Assembly: GCA_964607755.1 (NCBI GenBank)
Contig: CAZSMC010000054.1
Location: 1 to 28,833 of the forward strand
Length of the DNA: 28,833 nt
DNA from: CAZSMC01 sp964607755
GTDB taxonomy: Bacteria; Zhuqueibacterota; Zhuqueibacteria; Residuimicrobiales; Krinioviventaceae
Direction of reading: 5' to 3'
The notes under the pieces were generated by a model, which was given only the letters and a program-made list of their open reading frames with translations, had not been told where the DNA came from and did not search any database. Both the position numbers and the translations under genes were made by a program. Below are positions 23,455-28,833 of this stretch, in pieces. Every line of letters begins with the position of its first letter. Positions within the stretch are counted from its first letter, which is position 1.

Positions 23455-24117
23455 ATGAAACGTGTTCTTGCATTAGTTGAAGGATCTACGGAGGAAGCAT
23501 TCATTAAATACGTTATGAATCCAAAGCTTTCGCGAAACTATATTTGGATAACACCTATTATCATCACCATCAAACGAATTGAAAAAGCTACAGATTTTAA
23601 GGGTGGATCACCGCATTATGATAAATTCAAAAAGGAGATAAAAAGATTATTAAATGATTCAAAAGCTGTTAGAATAACAACGATGTTTGATTATTATGGT
23701 CTGTCAAAGAGTTTTCCAGGTCGTGATAATCCTTTAGGTAAAACTGCTCTTGATAAAGTTCGATATGTCGAAAGAGCGATGGCTGAAGATATTAACCATG
23801 ACAAGTATTTGCCATACTTGTCACTGCATGAATTTGAGGCTCTTCTTTTTTCCGATCCAAAAACGATTGCACAATCATTACTAAAACCGGAAACCGAATC
23901 TGAATTCCAATCCATTAAAAACTCGTTTTCTTCTCCCGAAAAAATAAACGATAATCCCGATCTGGCACCTTCTAAAAGACTTAAAAACATCTTCCCTGAA
24001 TATAATAAAATTCGTCATGGACGATTAATATCTAAAAAAATTGGATTGAAAAAATTGAGAAGCGAATGTTCGCACTTTGATGATTGGTTGACTCATCTTG
24101 AAAATATCGCAAGATAA
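23455..24117 (+). CDS. DUF4276 family protein, candidate TOPRIM-like effector
   Basis: The 220-residue protein begins VLALVEGSTEEAF (Glu9, Glu13, Glu14) and continues with the DUF4276 blocks TTMFDYYGLSKSFPG and LSLHEFEALLFSD. The EG-T-E opening followed by a later acidic FDYYG element resembles a TOPRIM-type metal site, a comparison I make from motif layout, not from a search. It starts 2 bases after the AAA ATPase stop (ATG at 23455, GGAAGA upstream), so the two are translationally coupled. A longer start at 23419 lies inside the ATPase gene and is rejected. The molecular activity of DUF4276 is not known to me with certainty. Confidence 0.85.
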   Translation: MKRVLALVEGSTEEAFIKYVMNPKLSRNYIWITPIIITIKRIEKATDFKGGSPHYDKFKKEIKRLLNDSKAVRITTMFDYYGLSKSFPGRDNPLGKTALDKVRYVERAMAEDINHDKYLPYLSLHEFEALLFSDPKTIAQSLLKPETESEFQSIKNSFSSPEKINDNPDLAPSKRLKNIFPEYNKIRHGRLISKKIGLKKLRSECSHFDDWLTHLENIAR

Positions 24118-24199
24118 ATTTGTCCTTTAATCACAATTATTTCTAAAATAAATAATGGATTACTTCATCAATAGCTTTCATTTTAACAGGGAGACACCC

Positions 24200-25744
24200 A
24201 TGCCAAACCAAAACAGTTCATCCCGCCGAACCTTTTTAAAAACAATCGCTGCCGGTGCAGCAGCGTCGATGTTGCCTTCTCTCAAATGCGCTCCCATGCA
24301 GCGACCCAATATCCTTTTTGCCATTGCCGATGACTGGTCCTGGCCGCATGCGAGTATCACGGGCGAGCCGGAAATCCAAACGCCATCATTTGATCGAGTG
24401 GCACATGAGGGTGTATTGTTCAACAATTGCTATTGCAGTGCGCCCTCGTGCACGCCGTCACGCGGCGCAATTCTGACCGGCCAGTATCACTGGCGACTCG
24501 AACAGGGTGGTAACCTGTGGAGCGTGCTACCAAAAGAATACCATGTTTATCCGGATGTTCTTGAAGATCATGGTTATACCGTTGGCTATACAGGAAAAGG
24601 TTGGGGCCCCGGCAGCATTGAAGATGCAAGCCGGGAACGCAATCCGGCTGGCCCGGCTTTTAACGAGCAAAAAACGGAAACTCCGGAGGGTATGGTAAAC
24701 ATTGATTATGCGGCAAATTTCAAATCGTTTTTGGAGCAGCGGCCAAAAGAACATCCGTTTTGCTTCTGGTTTGGATGCTTTGAACCGCACCGGGTTTATA
24801 AAAATGGCATTGGCATCGAGCAAGGCAAAAATCCGGAGAATGTTCGAGTGCCGGCCTGTTTTCCGGACTCTGATGTGGTTCGCAGCGATATCCTGGATTA
24901 TTTTGTCGAGGTGGAGCATTTTGATAAGCATTTAGGCCAAATGCTCAAGATGCTGGAGGAACAGGGCGAACTGGAAAATACCCTGGTGGTGGTGACATCT
25001 GATAACGGCATGCCGTTTCCACGCTGCAAGGCAAATTTATATGACAAAGGGACGCGAATGCCGTTGGCTATCCGATGGGATGATCAAATCAAAGCTGGCC
25101 AAACGGTTGAGACTTTTGTCAGTCAAACCGATTTCGCTCCCACATTTTTACAAGCAGCAGGCGTGAGTCCGCTCGATGACATGACCGGCGCCAGCCTGAT
25201 GCCGCTTTTGCGTTACGGAAAATCGACCGATACAGAGCGCGACGCTGTGTTTACCGGACGGGAGCGTCATGCCTGGGTTCGAGAAGGCGGACTGGGGTAT
25301 CCCTGCCGCTCCATTCGCACTCTTAAATATCTTTATATCCGAAATTTCAAACCAGAGCGCTGGCCGGCTGGTGATCCGGATAACTGGCAAGATAATGATC
25401 CCGCTGTACCGTATGGGGACGTTGATGCATCGCCGACAAAGACCTTTATCATGGATCATCCGTCACAGAAGGTCAATGTTCCTGAAAAAATGACATTTTT
25501 TGTAGACACGCCCCCCACTTACCATGAACTGGCATTCGGTAAACGTCCATCTGAAGAATTGTATGATTTGGAAAATGACCCCGATCAGCTCATTAATGTG
25601 GCCGAAAGTCCGGATTTTCAAACCGTTAAACAAGAGCTTTCAGATCGTTTGGAAGACAATCTAAAAACGACCAATGATCCCCGGATTTTGGGACAGGGCA
25701 AACTATTCGATCAGTACAAATATTATGGTCCGGTAGATAAATAA
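24200..25744 (+). CDS. Tat-exported sulfatase, N-sulfoglucosamine-sulfohydrolase-like
   Basis: The 514-residue protein has a Tat signal (SSRRTFLKTIAAGAAASML), metal residues Asp44-Asp45 in AIADDWSWPHAS, and the formylglycine signature C84-T-P-S-R88. The run ADDWSWPHAS, APSCTPSRGAILTG, LEQGGNLWSVLP and VGYTGKGWGPG is the pattern I associate with heparan N-sulfatase (SGSH-type) enzymes. It would remove N-linked or related sulfate from a sulfated glycan in the periplasm. GGGAG precedes the ATG at 24200. A hairpin lies 4 bases after the stop. No maturase (FGE) is in the window. Substrate is inferred from similarity by eye and is uncertain. Confidence 0.88.
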   Translation: MPNQNSSSRRTFLKTIAAGAAASMLPSLKCAPMQRPNILFAIADDWSWPHASITGEPEIQTPSFDRVAHEGVLFNNCYCSAPSCTPSRGAILTGQYHWRLEQGGNLWSVLPKEYHVYPDVLEDHGYTVGYTGKGWGPGSIEDASRERNPAGPAFNEQKTETPEGMVNIDYAANFKSFLEQRPKEHPFCFWFGCFEPHRVYKNGIGIEQGKNPENVRVPACFPDSDVVRSDILDYFVEVEHFDKHLGQMLKMLEEQGELENTLVVVTSDNGMPFPRCKANLYDKGTRMPLAIRWDDQIKAGQTVETFVSQTDFAPTFLQAAGVSPLDDMTGASLMPLLRYGKSTDTERDAVFTGRERHAWVREGGLGYPCRSIRTLKYLYIRNFKPERWPAGDPDNWQDNDPAVPYGDVDASPTKTFIMDHPSQKVNVPEKMTFFVDTPPTYHELAFGKRPSEELYDLENDPDQLINVAESPDFQTVKQELSDRLEDNLKTTNDPRILGQGKLFDQYKYYGPVDK

Positions 25745-25747
25745 ACC

Positions 25748-25786
25748 GACAGAGCGCTTTCATACATGTGATGGAAGCGCTCTGTC
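25748..25786. terminator. Shared hairpin between convergent sulfatase and lipoprotein-like genes
   Basis: GACAGAGCGCTT (25748-25759) and AAGCGCTCTGTC (25775-25786) make a perfect 12-base stem extendable by two pairs. It lies in the 50-base gap between convergent genes, and its position suggests it terminates both. There is no T run on either side, so its efficiency is uncertain. Confidence 0.55.
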
Positions 25787-25794
25787 ATCATCGA

Positions 25795-26409
25795 TCATGT
25801 CACCACGATAAATGTGAATCGAAGCGTAACTGTCAATGTAAATTCAACATCCGGCGGGGGACTCGGAGTTGCTTCTGCCAGATAATGAAACACAAGTGGA
25901 TGTTTACCTGTCAAATCGAGCCGGCCGCTCTCGTCAAACAAATCGCCCAAAATTGTGTTCAGCATACTGACGCCAGCGTCTAACAAATCCGCAGTTTGTT
26001 TCACTCCCTCAACAGCATTCAATTCAAGACCGGACATGCTTAACAGCGGTACCAGAGCATCAGTGCTTTGGCCAATGTCCATGGTTCCGCTCAGGGTGGT
26101 TCCTGCGGCGCTTTCGTTATTCGTTATGAGAAACGATACACTTGTTAAAGCGACATCGGTGACCTGTCCCGCCTGATAATCGGGATTGTCAGTAATAAGT
26201 TGATCGATCAACTCGGCCAGATCAACGGCGCCTCCCGATTCCACAAAATCCGCGGACGAATGCAAATCGAGCTCGAGATCAATTGTGCCAATAATCGGTA
26301 CAGATGTTTCCGGATTACTGGGACATTGCCAGCCAACGACAAAAATAAGTAGTGTGATCACCAGGAAAACACCTGCCAACGAGTGAAATATATTTTTATG
26401 ATTGTTCAT
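25795..26409 (-). CDS. Exported lipoprotein-like protein, unknown function
   Basis: I do not recognise this 204-residue protein. It has a signal-like segment (HSLAGVFLVITLLIFVVGWQC) whose Cys29 sits in a poor lipobox, so lipidation is uncertain. After that come repeats of TGTIDLELD-like and TLSGTMDIG-like strands, which suggests a beta-rich secreted domain. The Pro-rich tail (EATPSPPPDVEFTL) precedes a final strand. GGAGG lies 5 bases before the ATG. It follows the DUF6588 gene on the same strand with 63 bases between, so they are probably co-transcribed. Function unknown. Confidence 0.72.
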   Translation of the reverse strand: MNNHKNIFHSLAGVFLVITLLIFVVGWQCPSNPETSVPIIGTIDLELDLHSSADFVESGGAVDLAELIDQLITDNPDYQAGQVTDVALTSVSFLITNNESAAGTTLSGTMDIGQSTDALVPLLSMSGLELNAVEGVKQTADLLDAGVSMLNTILGDLFDESGRLDLTGKHPLVFHYLAEATPSPPPDVEFTLTVTLRFTFIVVT

Positions 26410-26419
26410 ATATCCTCCG

Positions 26420-26434
26420 ACATGAGAGTCATGT
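26420..26434. promoter_or_regulatory. Palindrome upstream of the lipoprotein-like gene
   Basis: ACATGA and TCATGT flank a 3-base centre (26420-26434), just upstream of the GGAGG site of the lipoprotein-like gene. It could be an operator or a small mRNA hairpin; short palindromes arise by chance. Confidence 0.25.
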
Positions 26435-26472
26435 TATTGAACCGCAGTATTTTTTTTATGATTTCAAAACAG

Positions 26473-27357
26473 TCAAAGTCCTAAAAATGCACCAGCAGTG
26501 TACACCGTCCGGTTACCAAACGACAAATCGCCATGGAGATGAACCAGAAACAGATCGAAGCCAAGGCCTAACGTAAACTGCACACCGTTTTTTCCGTTCA
26601 TTGTCAGGTTATAGTCGATGGATTGTTCATCAGAAACAAAGGTATACTTGATATCGACTGTGCTTTGATCGTATCCAATGCCGCCATAAAAATCCAGCGG
26701 CCCGATCTGGCGACTGGCTTGCACTCCGAAATGCATGGTATTAAACATTATCAAGTCCTCGTTGATTGTCAAGGACTGCCAAAACACGCCAGCGGCAATG
26801 TCGATGGGCAGCAAAGGGATATACTGATCTAAATTATGGCGAACCCCGAGTCCGGTTACAACGAGCTCATCAATATACGCTTTATTGTATTGGAATTGCA
26901 TAAATCGTATTGTCGCTTCAGTACCCAAAAAAGATCCCACTGTCAGTTGAGGGACCACAAAGCCTGTCTCCTGAATATCAAATCCTCCGGGAAAATAAAA
27001 AATCGTTCCGGCTTTGCCTGTAACGGGTTTGGCCTGTTCACTTCCGACCACCGACGGAGCGGAAACGGTTTGGGTCGGTTCGAACGGTGGTTGTGTCGTT
27101 GCCATAAAAGTTCTATCCGCATCCATGAACGGGGTTGCCATAGCCACAAAGCCAACACGAAGAGTCAAACCAAAAGTTGGTACATCTGCGGTATGATACC
27201 ACCCCCGATTCATTGCCGTCCCGATACCTGATACAAAAGGTTCGAGATACCCTTTTGCATTCTCGCTGGTATACGTTTTGAGCGTTTCTTCGATCTGAGC
27301 GTATGTTGAGAAGGCCATTAGCAAAACAAAAAGCAAGGCTACAAAGACTTTCTTCAT
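26473..27357 (-). CDS. DUF6588 family outer-membrane-type protein
   Basis: The 294-residue protein has a signal peptide (MKKVFVALLFVLLMAFSTYA) followed by the pattern I associate with DUF6588: GTAMNRGWYHTADVPTFGLT LRVG near the start, GFDIQETGFVVPQLTVGSFL, and GLGVRHNLDQYIPLLPIDIA AG later. Alternating hydrophobic residues and Gly/aromatic turns suggest a beta-barrel in the outer membrane. The family has no known function. AAAGGAGG precedes the ATG. The next gene downstream is the lipoprotein-like gene. Confidence 0.8.
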   Translation of the reverse strand: MKKVFVALLFVLLMAFSTYAQIEETLKTYTSENAKGYLEPFVSGIGTAMNRGWYHTADVPTFGLTLRVGFVAMATPFMDADRTFMATTQPPFEPTQTVSAPSVVGSEQAKPVTGKAGTIFYFPGGFDIQETGFVVPQLTVGSFLGTEATIRFMQFQYNKAYIDELVVTGLGVRHNLDQYIPLLPIDIAAGVFWQSLTINEDLIMFNTMHFGVQASRQIGPLDFYGGIGYDQSTVDIKYTFVSDEQSIDYNLTMNGKNGVQFTLGLGFDLFLVHLHGDLSFGNRTVYTAGAFLGL

Positions 27358-27475
27358 CGTTTATCCTCCTTTTGTTCAAGATATATTTTTAATTTGAAAC
27401 GATTCTTCTGTGGATTTCATTTCCATAATTCTGAAAAACGTGCATGGGTTCGCTGGATATGCAGGACCAAATCAC

Positions 27476-28477
27476 TCAATTTTCCATTGTCCTTATGTGG
27501 TTTCGCAGGATTCCTTCTTCCAGATAAAGTTTGGCCGTTTCAGCCGCTTTGTAGCGCATTTCATACCAGGCCTGGTCAGAATGCCAGGCTGTGTGTGGCG
27601 TAATAATGAGCCGCCCCTGCAGCCATTCTGCGTCGTCTCTCCACGCCTGCAGAAGGGGATGTGGTTGCGGCGGTTCAGACGGCAGGCAATCAAAAGCAGC
27701 CCCGCTCAGGTGGCCAGCGGAAAGTGCGTTTTCAATAACATTCAGATTGGCCAAAATTTTACCGCGAGCGGTATTGACCAGCACGGCACCGGGTTTCACA
27801 CTGGAAATAAAATCCTGATTAACCAGTCCCCGCGTCTCCGACGTGAGCGGACAATGCAAACTGACAATATCTGCCTGCTGTAACAATTCTTTTAACGAAT
27901 GTACGCGGTCATAGCCAACCGCTTTTTCGTGTCCCGAGGGTTTATACGGATCGTATCCGACAATTCGATAGCCGAACGGTTTCATTCGATTCACCACAGC
28001 CGTGCCAATTCGCCCCACGCCGACAAGTCCCAGAGTCAGTTTATTTGTTCTTTGATGTGGAGTGATACGATTTTCCTGCCAACTGGTTTTAAAATTTCTG
28101 CATAAACGGTCGTACTGAAAAAGTTTTCGGGTCAACGCCAAAATCATGGACGATGCAGTATCTGCGACTTCTTCGGTGCCGTAATCCGGTGTATTGCAGA
28201 ACAGGATGTCAGCGTTCTCGAGCGCACGGACATCAACGAGATCATAGCCCACGCCGTACCGGATGACGATTCTGCATTGTTTAAGCAATTGAATCGTCTC
28301 AGTATCGATCGGCCAGTGCCAGACAAGCAGGGCATCGACCCGGGACCATGGTTCTTTATTCTTATGCCAGTCTGGCAGAAAAATGTATTCTGCATCGGGA
28401 AAAGCCTGCTGTTCGATATCCGCAGGCGGCTCAATAAAATCGGTGATGCCAATGTGCCATTTACTTTTATCAGTCAT
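27476..28477 (-). CDS. D-isomer-specific 2-hydroxyacid dehydrogenase (CtBP/phosphoglycerate-dehydrogenase-like)
   Basis: The 333-residue protein has IRYGVGYDLVD, the NAD-binding GLVGVGRIGTA (GxGxxG at 153-158) and the catalytic Arg238 in NTARGK, Glu268 in CLPSEPP and His295 in TPHTAWHS. It interconverts a D-2-hydroxyacid and a 2-oxoacid with NAD(H) in the cytoplasm. The CtBP-like layout and lack of an ACT domain argue against SerA itself. The ATG at 28477 has no clear ribosome-binding site. It lies 118 bases upstream of DUF6588 on the same strand. The substrate is unknown; a sugar-acid intermediate would fit the region. Confidence 0.9.
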   Translation of the reverse strand: MTDKSKWHIGITDFIEPPADIEQQAFPDAEYIFLPDWHKNKEPWSRVDALLVWHWPIDTETIQLLKQCRIVIRYGVGYDLVDVRALENADILFCNTPDYGTEEVADTASSMILALTRKLFQYDRLCRNFKTSWQENRITPHQRTNKLTLGLVGVGRIGTAVVNRMKPFGYRIVGYDPYKPSGHEKAVGYDRVHSLKELLQQADIVSLHCPLTSETRGLVNQDFISSVKPGAVLVNTARGKILANLNVIENALSAGHLSGAAFDCLPSEPPQPHPLLQAWRDDAEWLQGRLIITPHTAWHSDQAWYEMRYKAAETAKLYLEEGILRNHIRTMEN

Positions 28478-28587
28478 GAGATTTGAGTAATTATTGGAAC
28501 GTTTTATTCGTAAAGGAAATATAAAAGTAATTTAGGAAAGATAAAAGAGGTGAGACTATTATCACGAAATACCTCGGTTACAATTCC

Positions 28588-28683
28588 AACAATGGGTCAC
28601 AAAACTAGTAAATAACACATTGTAATTTCGAAATTTATAGAATGATACAACATTAATGCAAAAAAAATTTGTGACCCATTGTT
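28588..28683. mobile_element. Inverted-repeat element, MITE-like
   Basis: AACAATGGGTCACAAA (28588-28603) is exactly repeated in reverse complement at 28668-28683, enclosing 64 AT-rich bases. The 16-base perfect terminal inverted repeats and 96-bp length resemble a small non-autonomous element or a large hairpin. No flanking target duplication was clear. Confidence 0.45.
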
Positions 28684-28714
28684 TAATTTAGATAGAGTAT
28701 ATCAACCGATAACT

Positions 28715-28763
28715 GAGCTTATACATTATCACGCAAAGCCGTCAAGCCGCAATGTATAAGTTC
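28715..28763. repeat. Inverted repeat / hairpin
   Basis: GAGCTTATACATT (28715-28727) pairs with AATGTATAAGTTC (28751-28763), 13 bases with one G-T pair, around a 23-base loop rich in CGCAAAG-like and GCCG sequence. It lies 32 bases from the preceding inverted-repeat element, so both may belong to one decayed element. Confidence 0.4.
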
Positions 28764-28780
28764 ATTCAAAAAAGATATGA

Positions 28781-28817
28781 ACACAGATAAAACGGATAAA
28801 ACAGATGTGCACGGATT
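28781..28817 (+). repeat. ACGGATAAAACGGAT-type dispersed repeat, copy 2
   Basis: This 37-base unit contains AACACAGATAAAACGGAT and ends GTGCACGGATT; it matches copy 1 at 15030-15067, which lies on the other strand. It is cut off close to the window edge, so a longer element may continue outside. Confidence 0.65.
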
Positions 28818-28833
28818 ATAGATTTTTTTATCA

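Larger units (their letters stand above)
28478..28833. other. Non-coding end of the window
   Basis: 356 bases with no plausible gene. It contains a 94-bp element bounded by inverted repeats, a hairpin with 13-base arms, and one copy of the ACGGATAAAACGGAT-type repeat. The promoter of the dehydrogenase must lie in its first part but was not identified. Confidence 0.6.

Noticed and set aside
9578..25744. Considered a Bacteroidetes-type polysaccharide utilisation locus
   Set aside because: No SusC/SusD pair, no regulator and no intact glycoside hydrolase; only parts suggest glycan use.

Overview
The window is a chromosomal segment from a Gram-negative bacterium, most likely a member of the FCB superphylum such as the Calditrichota/KSB1-type lineages. 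The evidence is an exported protein ending in a NYPNPFNSGT-type C-terminal secretion/sorting module, a DUF6588 outer-membrane-type protein, Tat-exported sulfatases, and degenerate short dispersed repeats of the CGCAAAG and ACGGATAAAACGGAT kinds. The assignment is inference; there is no rRNA or other phylogenetic marker in the window. No tRNA, rRNA, CRISPR array, transposase or integrase was seen.

Region 1 (1-660) has a DUF4926 gene coupled to a 45-residue ORF, followed by a CGCAAAG-type repeat and a broken piece of a GNAT acetyltransferase. Region 2 (663-8100, all minus strand) is a housekeeping/metabolic block. Read in the direction of transcription it contains a GNAT protein, a DUF1848 protein, a DUF456 membrane protein, thioredoxin with its own terminator, mannose-1-phosphate guanylyltransferase, a small unknown protein, a PTS EIIA (PtsN-like), a C4 zinc-ribbon protein, a VapBC-type toxin-antitoxin pair, and a tightly packed three-gene pterin operon. 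That operon encodes 6-pyruvoyl-tetrahydropterin synthase, GTP cyclohydrolase I and an SDR reductase, the three steps needed to make tetrahydrobiopterin.

Region 3 (8354-21717) starts with a PatB/MalY-type C-S lyase and then becomes a sulfated-glycan region. On the plus strand it has an exported D-glucuronyl C5-epimerase-like protein, a large secreted arylsulfotransferase-like protein with a C-terminal sorting module, an exported protein-isoaspartate methyltransferase, a Tat-exported sulfatase and a Gfo/Idh/MocA oxidoreductase. On the minus strand it has a decayed GH92 mannosidase, a sugar:proton symporter and a 1-Cys peroxiredoxin. Region 4 (21770-24120) is an AT-rich insert holding a solo MNT-type nucleotidyltransferase and an AAA ATPase/DUF4276 pair that resembles two-gene ATPase plus TOPRIM-like defence modules. 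Region 5 (24200-28477) resumes with an N-sulfoglucosamine-sulfohydrolase-like sulfatase, convergent with a lipoprotein-like gene, a DUF6588 protein and a D-2-hydroxyacid dehydrogenase. The last 350 bases are non-coding, with a 94-bp inverted-repeat element, a hairpin and a dispersed repeat.

The most interesting theme is the co-occurrence of enzymes that would modify a uronic-acid glycan (C5-epimerase, sulfotransferase) with enzymes that would desulfate and consume one (two sulfatases, sugar transporter, oxidoreductases), without any SusCD pair. Second is the AAA/DUF4276 island, and third is the bacterial tetrahydrobiopterin operon with a PTPS that reads like the animal enzyme.
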